Made by a program: the position numbers and the translations under genes. From positions 310,001 to 374,000 of the forward strand of contig NZ_JBBYXJ010000002.1 in the NCBI RefSeq assembly GCF_039655775.1: DNA of 64,000 nucleotides, in the 5' to 3' direction. The notes under the pieces are model-generated. The model ran no database searches and was not told where the DNA came from. It worked only from the letters and a program-made list of their open reading frames with translations. Origin of the DNA: Iodidimonas sp. SYSU 1G8. GTDB taxonomy: Bacteria; Pseudomonadota; Alphaproteobacteria; SMXS01. This document shows, in pieces, positions 20,250-28,887 of this stretch; position 1 is the stretch's first letter; each line of letters begins with the position of its first letter.

Positions 20250-20639
20250 TCAGGCGGAAACCGTGGGACCCGTGGAGGGTGGCGGCGGCGCGGCAAGACC
20301 TTGGCTCGGGCGTTGCCGGAGGGCGGCCCAGAACGGCGCGGGCGCAGCGACAGGGGCGGGTTGGTCAAGAACCGCGGGCGCGGGCGGCGGGATGTTGACG
20401 GCGACGGCGGCGAACACGCAAGGCTCGCCGGGTTTGCCGCTTCCATCGTGCCTGGCGGGATCGGTCTTGCTTGGAATGCCGTAGCTGTCGGCCTTGATGG
20501 TGACCATGCCGGTTGACGTGCAGAGCACCAGCGCGGGCAGGTCGTTCTGTTCAGCCGGCTTTTCCAGCATGATGCCGGCCGGGAGAGCGAAGCGTACCGC
20601 GAGCGCAAGCATGGTCAGCGTCACGAAAATGCGCGACAT
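20250..20639 (-). CDS. DUF2946-family small exported protein (copy A)
   Basis: Protein of 129 residues with one N-terminal hydrophobic segment (VTLTMLALAVRFALPAGIML). The conserved Cys motifs LCTSTG and PCVFAA follow, then a Pro-rich tail ending QGLAAPPPPSTGP. These are DUF2946 features; the family often lies beside copper or TonB receptor genes. The frame is open 55 codons further upstream, but the paralogue at 26479-26871 begins at the equivalent Met, so I use ATG 20639. The two Cys could bind metal. It precedes receptor copy A by 58 bp. Confidence 0.8.
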   Translation of the reverse strand: MSRIFVTLTMLALAVRFALPAGIMLEKPAEQNDLPALVLCTSTGMVTIKADSYGIPSKTDPARHDGSGKPGEPCVFAAVAVNIPPPAPAVLDQPAPVAAPAPFWAALRQRPSQGLAAPPPPSTGPTVSA

Positions 20640-20758
20640 CCAGCTGTTGGTCTGCGATGCGACCGCCTTGCCCGTTTCTGTAGCTCCGAAACGACATTCG
20701 ACCCAGTGGCGGCGTCGCGATGCCGACGCAAGCTTACGCCGCGACAACGTGGTCCCGC

Positions 20759-20772
20759 GGTCAAGCTTGTCC
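20759..20772. promoter_or_regulatory. short palindrome upstream of DUF2946 copy A
   Basis: GGTCAAGCTTGTCC is a 14-bp dyad (12 of 14 positions symmetric) in the 175-bp gap between the isonitrile-hydratase-like gene and the DUF2946 gene. It lies about 120 bp upstream of that start. It could be an operator for the second half of the metal island, but no matching site was seen upstream of the paralogous module. Confidence 0.25.
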
Positions 20773-20814
20773 TGGCGTTCGCGTCTACACATCACAAGGG
20801 TCAAGTCGGGCCAC

Positions 20815-21642
20815 TCACGAGATGCCGCTGATCTGCCGTAGCGTGTCGCGCACCTGACTGGGGAACGACACGAACATCTGTTCCATCATGGTCTTGACCT
20901 CGGGCGGCGCTGTGCGCGTGGAACCTGCGTTGAATGGCGGTGCAGGATCGTATTCGCAAATCAGCTGGACGCCTTGGGCATAAGTTTCGTCGCGCAGTTC
21001 CGAGACCATGGTAAGGCCGAAGTCTAGTCCCGCCGTGACGCCGGCGCCGGTGATCCGATTTCGATCCCGCACCACGCGCTCGGCAATGGGCGTCGCGCCG
21101 AAATCCGGCAATGTCTCGAGCGCCGCCCAATGCGTCGTCGCGCGGTGCCCTTTGAGCAGGCCGGCGGCACCGAGGACGAGAGCCCCGGTGCAAACCGAGG
21201 TCACGTAGCGCGCGCGGCTGCCGCGATCGGCGACGAACTCGCGCGTGGCGTCGTCACGCATGGCCGCCAGCGTCCCGTCCGTACCGCCTGGAACGAACAA
21301 CACCGTCAGATCGCGCGGGCACTCGTCGAAGGTGGCGCTCGGGACGATGGTGACGCCAGTGTCGCTGGTGATGGGATCGCGGCTCTTGGCGACCAAGTGG
21401 ACACTCGCGCCCATCAGGCTCGCGAACATGTATTGCGGGCCGATCAGGTCGAGGATCGTCATCCGGGGATAGCAGAGCATGGCGATGCTGTCCGCGCGGG
21501 TCCATGACGCGGGCATGCCGCTCATGTCGTGTCCGGGGGTAACGGTCGCCGATGGCTCGGCTCGCAGCCCCCGCGACGCCGCGAGCGGCGCCAGCACGGC
21601 CATCAGCAGCGCCGTGCGGCGGTCGATGGTGAGTTGCCCCAT
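20815..21642 (-). CDS. exported DJ-1/PfpI-family protein, isonitrile-hydratase-like
   Basis: Protein of 275 residues with a Tat-like signal (DRRTALLMAVLAPLAASRGLRA, residues 7-28) followed by a complete DJ-1/PfpI domain. The nucleophile motif is SVCTGALVLGAAGLLKG (Cys151, Thr152), then RATTHW. The Asp of TILDLIGP (Asp65) and VPGGTDG are also present. This combination is characteristic of the isonitrile hydratase (InhA) branch, which converts isonitriles to N-substituted formamides, rather than PfpI proteases or GlxA regulators; there is no C-terminal AraC domain. The ATG overlaps the stop of the TonB siderophore receptor (TGATG), so they are coupled. Periplasmic location and the receptor link are unusual for this enzyme type. 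Confidence 0.8.
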   Translation of the reverse strand: MGQLTIDRRTALLMAVLAPLAASRGLRAEPSATVTPGHDMSGMPASWTRADSIAMLCYPRMTILDLIGPQYMFASLMGASVHLVAKSRDPITSDTGVTIVPSATFDECPRDLTVLFVPGGTDGTLAAMRDDATREFVADRGSRARYVTSVCTGALVLGAAGLLKGHRATTHWAALETLPDFGATPIAERVVRDRNRITGAGVTAGLDFGLTMVSELRDETYAQGVQLICEYDPAPPFNAGSTRTAPPEVKTMMEQMFVSFPSQVRDTLRQISGIS

Positions 21643-23726
21643 CAGAAGTCTCCCCGCAACGTGACGAACGCCGAACGCGACTGAGTGGGGATGACGTAGG
21701 CACCGCCGAAATACTGGTAGGGTTCGTATGCCTTGGAACCGAGCAGGTTGACGACGGAGACCCCTAGGCTTACGCGCCCAAGATCATACGAGACCTGCAG
21801 GTCCACTAACGCGTTGCCTTTGACCGAGACCGTGTTCGGCAGGGTGAGTTCCCGGCTCGACACCGCGGTTATGCCTGCACCGACGGCGAGGCCCTTCAGG
21901 TCGCCATCGAGGAAGCGGTAGCGCACGGCAAGGCGTCCCGAGTGCGTCGGCACGGCGCGCAGCCTGTCACCGACCGGCAGGGCATTGTCCTTGGTCACCT
22001 CGGCGTCGGTGTAGGCATAATTGAACAGCATGGAGAACGCCGGGTTCGGCTCGTAGATCAGGTCGAGCTCCGCACCGCGCGCCCGCTGCTCGCCGGTCTG
22101 CAGGTAGAAGAACGGGTTTGCCGGATCGGGCGTGATGACGTTCTGCCGGGTGATCTGATAGAGCGAGGCCGTGCCGGTCAGGCCCTTGATCGGCGCGGTG
22201 AACTTGAAGCCCGCCTCCCAGTTCTGCGAGGTTTCCGGCTTGGGCGTTACGCCGTAGAAGCCGCCGGCGACGACACCGCGAAATCCTTCCGAATAGCCGG
22301 CGAACAGCGACAGGCCGTCGGCGATCCTGAACGTCGCGCCGGCCCGGGGAGTTACCTTCTCGTCAGATGTCACCGTCGGGAGGCCGGAGATGGCGCTATT
22401 GATCTTGATCTGTGTCCACCGCACGCCGAGCGTCACGTCCAGCCTGTCGCCGATGCTGATCTGGTCCTGCAGGAACCCCGCGACGCTTTCGAGCCGGTCG
22501 GTCTGGTCGAAATAGAACGGCGGGACGACGTAGGACTGGGCCGGCAGCGGCGCCGCGTAGTCGACGACGCCCCACGCCGTGTCGAAGTACATCGCCCCGT
22601 AGTAGTGGGTGATGTCATAATCGACGCCCGCCAAGATCTGCTGCCGGAACCCGCCGTCGCCGAAGCGCGCGGTGACCGAGCCGGTGACGAAGGTTTCCTT
22701 GCTTTTCGACGGCAGGTACGCGCTACCGAAATTGTAGACCGTGCCGCCGAGCTGGCCGTAGGGGAAGGTTCCCCATTCGTCGAAGGCGCTGATCGCGTGG
22801 TTGATGGCGACCTCGGCGGAAATCCGGTCGGAAAAATTGTGGGTCAGCTTGGCGTTGATCGATTTGTTTTCGACGGTCGTGCGCGGCATGTCGCGCGCGC
22901 CGCCGTAGACCTTCCTGTCGATCAGCCGGTTGGGCTTCAACAACTCGAACGGCAATCCGGCATACTCGGTCTGCTCCAGGCGGTTGTAGCGACCGCGGAT
23001 GACCAGCCTCGTTTCCGCTCCCAGGTCGACGGACAGCGTCGGGAACAACGCGTATCTGTCGCGGCTGACGAAATCGACATGAGTGTCGGCGCTCTCGATC
23101 ATTCCGTTGATGCGAAAGGCGATCCCCTCGGCGATCGGCACGTTCACGTCGCCGTCGCCGCCGAAGGTGCTGAAGCTGCCGCCCCGAGCGGCGAAACTGG
23201 CGCCGAACCGGTCGTACGGATCGCGCGACACCAGGTTGATGATGCCTGAAAGGGGCGCGCCGCTGCCGCCGCCATAGAGCGTGGCCGTCGGACCCTTGGC
23301 CACCTCGATCCGCTCCACGTTGATCAAGGTCCCCGGGTCGGCGACGCTGGCCGGCAACTGGTAGGTCGGCATCCCGTCGATATAGTAGCCGACTCCGAAG
23401 CCTCTGATGAGGGCGGGCTGGAGCAACGTCTGGTCGGTGCTCGTCGGCGTGACACCCGACACATTGACCAGCGCGGCCGACAGGGTCTGGAGATCCTGTT
23501 CCTCGATCAGGGTGCGGGTCAGGGTCTGAATGGACTGCGGGACCTTTTCCACCGGTGTCGCGGTCCGCGTCGCCGTGGTCGCCTGCGGCTCGGCATATGT
23601 CTCGCGGTCAGCGGTAACGGTGACGGATTCCGCCGTCCAACCCTGGTTTTCGCCCTGTTCCGCGGCGCGAACCGTCGCGGCTGACGCAACGACCATGGTG
23701 GTCGCGACAAGTGCCGATTTAAGCAT
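21642..23726 (-). CDS. TonB-dependent siderophore-type receptor
   Basis: Outer-membrane receptor of 694 residues: signal peptide 1-22, plug domain with KVPQSIQTLTRTLIEEQ (the siderophore-receptor 'VPQSI' signature), RGFGVGYYIDGMPTY, IERIEVAKGPTATLYG and SGIINLVSRDP. A 22-strand barrel ends in ...FVTLRGDF. It differs in sequence class from the other two receptors here. The frame extends four codons upstream to a TTG, but ATG 23726 with GGGGGAA directly before it is the start. It precedes the isonitrile-hydratase-like gene with a TGATG overlap and follows the copper chaperone by 51 bp. The ligand is probably an organic metal chelate. Confidence 0.92.
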   Translation of the reverse strand: MLKSALVATTMVVASAATVRAAEQGENQGWTAESVTVTADRETYAEPQATTATRTATPVEKVPQSIQTLTRTLIEEQDLQTLSAALVNVSGVTPTSTDQTLLQPALIRGFGVGYYIDGMPTYQLPASVADPGTLINVERIEVAKGPTATLYGGGSGAPLSGIINLVSRDPYDRFGASFAARGGSFSTFGGDGDVNVPIAEGIAFRINGMIESADTHVDFVSRDRYALFPTLSVDLGAETRLVIRGRYNRLEQTEYAGLPFELLKPNRLIDRKVYGGARDMPRTTVENKSINAKLTHNFSDRISAEVAINHAISAFDEWGTFPYGQLGGTVYNFGSAYLPSKSKETFVTGSVTARFGDGGFRQQILAGVDYDITHYYGAMYFDTAWGVVDYAAPLPAQSYVVPPFYFDQTDRLESVAGFLQDQISIGDRLDVTLGVRWTQIKINSAISGLPTVTSDEKVTPRAGATFRIADGLSLFAGYSEGFRGVVAGGFYGVTPKPETSQNWEAGFKFTAPIKGLTGTASLYQITRQNVITPDPANPFFYLQTGEQRARGAELDLIYEPNPAFSMLFNYAYTDAEVTKDNALPVGDRLRAVPTHSGRLAVRYRFLDGDLKGLAVGAGITAVSSRELTLPNTVSVKGNALVDLQVSYDLGRVSLGVSVVNLLGSKAYEPYQYFGGAYVIPTQSRSAFVTLRGDF

Positions 23727-23777
23727 GGTTTCCCCCAATTTAATGGAATGACCTGGCAGGCTGGCCGTTGATCGGCT

Positions 23778-24278
23778 TCAGTGCGCCATGTTCGAATGAT
23801 CGTGCGCGTCATGCCCCGAGGCCGGTGCCGTGGCGCCTACCGGCTGGACTTCGAAGCGGACCTCGACCTTCCCTGCCTTCTCGAAGCGTAGAACCCCGGC
23901 GAAGGACTCGCCCGGCTTCAGGGGGCGCTTCAGGTCCATGAACATGATGTGGAACGAACCGGGCTTCAGGGTCATCGTGCCCTCGGCGGGCACCAACAGG
24001 CCATCCGGCAGGTGCCGCATGGTCATCACCCCATCCCTCATCCCGCCTTCGTGCACTTCGACCCTGTCGGAAACTGCCGGTGCGGTCGCGGCCAGCAAAC
24101 GATCTTCCGAACCTGTATTGACGATTGTGAGATAGCCGGCACCGACCTTCGCTCCGTCGGGAGTGGCACGGGACCACGGATTCTGGATGGTAAGCGATCC
24201 GGCCTTGTAGTCTCGGGCGCAAGCCGTCGAGACGGCGCAGGCGAGTAGGAAAAGCGTGACTGTGGCAGTACGGAACAT
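23778..24278 (-). CDS. PCu(A)C-type periplasmic copper chaperone
   Basis: Periplasmic Cu(I) chaperone of 166 residues that usually delivers copper to the CuA/CuB centres of cytochrome oxidase. Signal peptide about 1-21. The copper motif is VEVHEGGMRDGVMTMR followed by a distant FHIMFM, giving the His/Met ligand set of the family. The C-terminal extension GHDAHDHSNMAH adds His/Met residues. ATG 24278 has GGGAG eight bases upstream. It lies 39 bp after receptor copy B and 51 bp before the siderophore receptor, and is the strongest pointer to copper in this island. Confidence 0.92.
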   Translation of the reverse strand: MFRTATVTLFLLACAVSTACARDYKAGSLTIQNPWSRATPDGAKVGAGYLTIVNTGSEDRLLAATAPAVSDRVEVHEGGMRDGVMTMRHLPDGLLVPAEGTMTLKPGSFHIMFMDLKRPLKPGESFAGVLRFEKAGKVEVRFEVQPVGATAPASGHDAHDHSNMAH

Positions 24279-24317
24279 GGTGTTTCTCCCTTGCAACGTT
24301 TGAATGGCGTATGCTGG

Positions 24318-26417
24318 TCAGAGACGCAGCGACAGGCCGGCGAAGATCGCGCGGCCTTCGCCGGGATAGAACGTCGTGGTCGACACTGTCGGGTCGGTCG
24401 CGTCGGTAATGGCGCCGAATTCGCCCACATAGCGCTTGCCGGTGAGGTTGCGCCCGTCGAGGAACAGGCTGACATGCTCACCCAGATCGATGCCGGCGCT
24501 GAGGGACAGCAGCGCATAACCCGGCACCTTCAGCGTGTTGGAGTAATCGGCCCAGACTGATCCGGGGCGCCAGTCGATGGCGGGAGCGATGTACCAGCCC
24601 GCGGGGTGCCGGTAGGTCAGTTCCGCGCGATACTGATGCTTGGGCGCGACGGGAAGCCTGTTGTCGCCGTAGACGGGATCGCCGTCGAAGGTGAAGTCGC
24701 TGAACGTGTAGCTCTGGCGCAGCGATAGGCTGCCGCCGCCCGGCGCGTCGCGCAGGATCGTCCAGTCCAGCGCCGCTTCAATGCCCTGGTGAATGGTCTT
24801 GTCCGCGTTGAAGAAGCTCGCGGGTACGCCGGTGATCAGCCGGAAGCTCAGCAACTCGCCCTTTACACGCGCCCGGTAGAAGGTGACATCCCAGGCCAGG
24901 TCCTCGACGCGGCCACGCGCGCCGATCTCGCCGGTCCAGGCGCGCTGCGCGTCCACTGGCACGAAACCCGGGTTGGGCGACTGCACGAGCGCGCCGTAGT
25001 GGGGCGGCTCCACCGAGCGGGTCAGGTTGGCGTAGATCTGGGCGCCGCTGTCGAATTCCCACAGCAGGCCGATACGCGGCGAAAACCAGTCGAAGTTCTT
25101 CGCCGCCGCGTTGGCGGCATTGAGGTAATCCGTGTAGTCACGGGTCGCCCGTCCGTAGGAGCCGCCGGCCACCACCGCCACTCCTGGCAGCACGAACAGT
25201 CTTCCTTCGGCGAACAGGTCGAGTCCCGTGGCTTTCTGCCGTGCATCGCCGAACTGAAAACCGCTGCTGCCGCCGGCATTCACGTAAAGCTGCTGCTTGC
25301 TGGTGCCCTGGCGATAGGACACACCCCAGAACAGGTCGGTTTTCAGACCGGCAACGTCTCCCGTCCAGTCGAACCGGCCGAAAGCGCCCTGGGTTTCGAT
25401 GTCCTGATCGATGACGATGACGATGGGATGATGCAGCTTGGTGGCGGTGGCGTAGAAGCCACCCTCGAAAACCAGCGCCTCGTTGAAGCGCCAGCGGGTC
25501 TGCAACGAACCGCGCGCGACAGTCTGGTCGCGCGCCCAGTCATTGGCGATCACCCCCGCGCCGGCCTGGCGCGGCGTGGTCAGCGCATCGGCAAGGGACA
25601 GCGTGCCGGGGACTTCCTGCTTGATATCGGCATAGTAGCCGATCGCGCGGATTTCCCGATCCTCGCCAAAGCTGTAGCCCACGTTGAGCGTTCCGCGTCC
25701 CTGGCTCTGTTTGCTATGGTCGCGGTAGCCCTCCGATGTCAGACCGCTGCCGGCGGCGTAGATGTCCCAGTTGCCCAGCGTACGGGCAATGGCGGCGCGT
25801 CCCCGGAACGTGCCGAACGATCCGCCTTCGAGGCGTAGCAGATTCTGCGTCTCGGCGGTCTTGCCATTCGGCGTGATGAGGTTGATGGCGCCGCCGAGCT
25901 GGGCGCCGCCGAAACGCAGGGCGTTGCCGCCCTTGTAGACCTCGACATAACGGGCGCCGAGCGCATCGACCTTCTGGAAGTCGGAAAAGCCGTCGGCATC
26001 CGCATAAGGCACGCCGTCCTGGGCGATGAGCACGCCGCGCTGGTGATAGGACTGGTCGAGACCCGAGCCTCGGATCGACAGGCGCGACTCCTCGCCGTAG
26101 CGCTTCTGGGCGAGAACGCCGGGGACATCCCGCAGGATATCGGAGAAACCGGTGGCCAGGCGATTTTCATAGCTTTCGGCCGCCACCGCCGCGACGGCGC
26201 CGGGCGTGCGCGAGAGACGCTCCCGGGCATCGGCGACGACTGGCGGGTCACCGGCCACCGGCGTCGCGGTCACGATGACGCTGTCAGGGCCCGTATCGGC
26301 GACCTGGACGGGAGCGATGTCCTCGGCGCGCAGCGCGCCCGGGGTCATGAGAGGAAGGGAAAGGGCAAGAGCGGTGAGACTGGCGCGCCCCGAGGCGCTG
26401 CGAAAAGCGGATGACAT
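24318..26417 (-). CDS. TonB-dependent outer-membrane receptor (module copy B)
   Basis: Outer-membrane receptor of 699 residues: signal peptide to about residue 30 (PGALRAED), plug with SRLSIRGSGLDQSYHQRGVL, DGVPYADADG, RYVEVYKGGNALRFGGAQLGGAINLITPNG, then barrel repeats and a terminal aromatic-rich strand. It is the paralogue of 18065-20191, with similar order and motifs but clearly diverged. ATG 26417 follows GGGGG. It lies 61 bp after DUF2946 copy B and 39 bp before the PCu(A)C gene. Copper or a copper complex is the best guess for cargo. Confidence 0.92.
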   Translation of the reverse strand: MSSAFRSASGRASLTALALSLPLMTPGALRAEDIAPVQVADTGPDSVIVTATPVAGDPPVVADARERLSRTPGAVAAVAAESYENRLATGFSDILRDVPGVLAQKRYGEESRLSIRGSGLDQSYHQRGVLIAQDGVPYADADGFSDFQKVDALGARYVEVYKGGNALRFGGAQLGGAINLITPNGKTAETQNLLRLEGGSFGTFRGRAAIARTLGNWDIYAAGSGLTSEGYRDHSKQSQGRGTLNVGYSFGEDREIRAIGYYADIKQEVPGTLSLADALTTPRQAGAGVIANDWARDQTVARGSLQTRWRFNEALVFEGGFYATATKLHHPIVIVIDQDIETQGAFGRFDWTGDVAGLKTDLFWGVSYRQGTSKQQLYVNAGGSSGFQFGDARQKATGLDLFAEGRLFVLPGVAVVAGGSYGRATRDYTDYLNAANAAAKNFDWFSPRIGLLWEFDSGAQIYANLTRSVEPPHYGALVQSPNPGFVPVDAQRAWTGEIGARGRVEDLAWDVTFYRARVKGELLSFRLITGVPASFFNADKTIHQGIEAALDWTILRDAPGGGSLSLRQSYTFSDFTFDGDPVYGDNRLPVAPKHQYRAELTYRHPAGWYIAPAIDWRPGSVWADYSNTLKVPGYALLSLSAGIDLGEHVSLFLDGRNLTGKRYVGEFGAITDATDPTVSTTTFYPGEGRAIFAGLSLRL

Positions 26418-26478
26418 GGAACCCCCGTCGTCGGACAGCAATCAGCCGGCGCGCGTCGGCGGCCGGCGGCAAATGGTG

Positions 26479-26871
26479 TCAGACGGTGGCGGGCGGTCCG
26501 GTCGCGGGCGGCGGCGGGGCGACAAGGCCCTGGCCGGGGCGCTGGAAGGCGGGAAGGAATGCGGGTTCCCTGCTGGCGGTCAGCGCGGGCGCGTCCAGAA
26601 CAGTGAAAGTCGGCGCGAGCAGCGGTGCGCCGAGAGCGGCGAAATTACAGGGCTGCTCGGCCTTGGCCGTCTTGCCGTGATCGGACGCGTCATCCTGACC
26701 CGGCACGCCGAAGGCGCTGTCGGCGCTGACGGTAACGACGCCGGTGGTCGTGCAGATAATCAGCTTTGGCAGCGCACCTGATTCGTTGGGCGCTTCCAGC
26801 ATGGTGCCGGCCGGAAAGGCGAAGCGTACGGCCAGTGCGAGCACGGTCAGCGCCAACGCGGCGCGTGCCAT
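26479..26871 (-). CDS. DUF2946-family small exported protein (copy B)
   Basis: Protein of 130 residues aligning along its whole length with copy A: LTVLALAVRFAFPAGTMLE, IICTTTGVV, PCNFAAL and the tail GQGLVAPPPPATGP. One N-terminal membrane or signal helix; the remainder is predicted periplasmic with two invariant Cys. I prefer ATG 26871 (CGAGG just upstream) to the ATG ten codons earlier. It is the first gene of the metal island, 102 bp after the pabB fusion on the same strand. Confidence 0.8.
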   Translation of the reverse strand: MARAALALTVLALAVRFAFPAGTMLEAPNESGALPKLIICTTTGVVTVSADSAFGVPGQDDASDHGKTAKAEQPCNFAALGAPLLAPTFTVLDAPALTASREPAFLPAFQRPGQGLVAPPPPATGPPATV

Positions 26872-26973
26872 GAAACCTCGTGCTGGCCATCTCCATCCCA
26901 TGAAACGGTTCTCTAGCGCCGCAGGCCTTGGTTGTCCAGTACCGCGCTTGCGGCTTTCCGCATGGCAGGACTG

Positions 26974-28803
26974 TCAGAGCCGGACAATGGACGACGACAG
27001 CCGAACCTCGATCAGTCCCCAGACCGCGTTGGCGACGCAGATCCGGTCGGCGCTTTCCAGATCGGCGCGGGTCAGCACCTGCTCCCGTACGGTGTTGCGT
27101 GCCATGAAATGGCGGCGGAAGACGCCCGGCAGCACGCCGCTGTCAAGCGGCGGCGTCAGCCAGTTGCCGTCACGGTACACGAACAGCGTGCTGCGCGCGC
27201 CTTCGGTGACCTCGCCGCGCTCGTTATGGAACAGCAGGTCCCAGTGCCCGTCTCTGGCCGCGGCCGTCATCGCCCGGTCATAGAGGGCGCGCCGCGTCGT
27301 CTTGTGGAATAGAAACGGATCGCTGGACCGCACGGCTGTCGATGCCCATGCGACGCTCGGCGGCGCCGAGTCGAGCGCCTCACGGCCGGCGCGCACATCA
27401 AGCGTGGTTGCCGTGACCGACACCGCGCCGGCCGGCGAGAGCAGCAGCCTGACCCGCTGGTCATGTCCGGTGGGAAAGCTGTCGGACGCCATCTCCAGCG
27501 CGCCGCGTACCGCCGAATCATCGAACGGGTAGACGAAATAGGCGGCCGACTCGCGCAGGCGCGCCAAGTGGTCTTCCAGCAGCCACCAGCCGGAGTCCCG
27601 GTCCCACAAAAGCGTTTCGATCAGTGCGGGGCGTGCCTGCGGCGCCGCCAGGAAGGCGGCCTTCAGCAGGCATTCGTCCCATTCGGCCGGGCCGTCGGAA
27701 TCGGCGACGACGCCGCTGCCGATGCCCATGCGCGCGGTGCCGCCCGCATCCACGACCAGGGTTCGGATGGGGACGCTGAACGCGGCGTCGCCATCGGGCG
27801 AGATGTGTCCGATGGCGCCCGTGTAGACGCCGCGCGGCCGCTGCTCCAGCGCGGCGATGATCTCCATGGCGCGGATCTTGGGCGCGCCGGTGACCGAGCC
27901 GCAGGGAAACACCGAGCGCAGCAGGTCGAGGCTGCGCGTGGCGGGCGGCACCGCGCCCCGGACCGTCGAAATCATCTGCAGCACGGTGGGATAGGCATCG
28001 ACGTGAAACAGGTCTTCGGCCGACACGGATCCGGGCAGGGCCATGCGCGACAGATCGTTGCGCTCCAGGTCGACGATCATCAGGTTCTCGGCGCGGGACT
28101 TGGCGTCGCCGGACAGCGCGGCTTTCGCCGCCTCGTCCTCCTCGAACCAGCGGCCGCGCGCCGCCGTGCCCTTCATGGGCTTCACGGTCACCTGGTCACC
28201 GGCGCGGCTCAGGAACAACTCGGGCGAATGAGACGAGACGCACCAGTCCCCGGCCGCGAGGAAAGCCCCATGGGACACTGGCTGTGCCTGGCGCAGCGCC
28301 GCGTGCAGCGCCAGCGGATCGCCGTCAAAGGCCGCGGCGGCATCCATGGTCAGGTTGATCTGGTAGACGTCGCCGGCCGCGATCCAATCCTGGATCCGCG
28401 CGAAGGCTTCCAGATATCCCTCGCGGGTCTGGACCGGTTGCAGCGGCGACAGGGTGTAACCGGTGCCCTGCGTGCGCTCGCGCCAGAACAGCTCCACATC
28501 CGCCCGGTCGAGCCGCCGGCGGCGGCGGAACAGCCCGAACCAGATCAGGGGCTCGCGCCGGTCCGATGGCATCAGGGGGCGCAGGCGCGGCTCGAGGGCA
28601 TAGCCGACCTCGTAGGACAGCCAGCCCGCCGCGAACAGTCCCTCGTCGAGCCCAGCCTGGATGGCCTCCAGCGCCGCTTCGATCCCGGCCGGATCATCGC
28701 AGCGCACGATCCGCTCCGGCTGCTCGAACAGGAACGAGGCCGCGCGCGGGTCGCGGCTGTTTTCCAGCAGGACGAAGCAGTCGGACGGCATCAGCACGGT
28801 CAT
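26974..28803 (-). CDS. pabB: fused aminodeoxychorismate synthase component I and aminodeoxychorismate lyase (PabB-PabC)
   Basis: Bifunctional folate (p-aminobenzoate) enzyme of 609 residues. The N-terminal two thirds (about 1-375) is a chorismate-binding domain with PMKGTAARG, where the Lys is the PabB nucleophile and distinguishes it from TrpE, and GIGSGVVADSDGPAEWDEC. The C-terminal third (about 385-600) is a class IV aminotransferase domain with FHKTTRRALYDRA, LLFHNERGEVTEGARSTLF and the terminal VANAVWG segment, as in PabC. PabA is not here. The start at 28803 is chosen by alignment length; ATG 28791 is also possible, and no clear ribosome site favours either. Confidence 0.92.
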   Translation of the reverse strand: MTVLMPSDCFVLLENSRDPRAASFLFEQPERIVRCDDPAGIEAALEAIQAGLDEGLFAAGWLSYEVGYALEPRLRPLMPSDRREPLIWFGLFRRRRRLDRADVELFWRERTQGTGYTLSPLQPVQTREGYLEAFARIQDWIAAGDVYQINLTMDAAAAFDGDPLALHAALRQAQPVSHGAFLAAGDWCVSSHSPELFLSRAGDQVTVKPMKGTAARGRWFEEDEAAKAALSGDAKSRAENLMIVDLERNDLSRMALPGSVSAEDLFHVDAYPTVLQMISTVRGAVPPATRSLDLLRSVFPCGSVTGAPKIRAMEIIAALEQRPRGVYTGAIGHISPDGDAAFSVPIRTLVVDAGGTARMGIGSGVVADSDGPAEWDECLLKAAFLAAPQARPALIETLLWDRDSGWWLLEDHLARLRESAAYFVYPFDDSAVRGALEMASDSFPTGHDQRVRLLLSPAGAVSVTATTLDVRAGREALDSAPPSVAWASTAVRSSDPFLFHKTTRRALYDRAMTAAARDGHWDLLFHNERGEVTEGARSTLFVYRDGNWLTPPLDSGVLPGVFRRHFMARNTVREQVLTRADLESADRICVANAVWGLIEVRLSSSIVRL

Positions 28804-28887
28804 CAGGCCGGTCTAGCGGATCGTGCGCGCGTTCGGAAGGGGCATGTTGTCTCGACGCGCCGGCCGGTCCTTCCTATGCTGGCGGCC

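Noticed and set aside
20640-20804. 55-codon upstream extension of DUF2946 copy A
   Set aside because: The paralogue starts at the equivalent of ATG 20639, and the extension is Arg-rich without a ribosome site.
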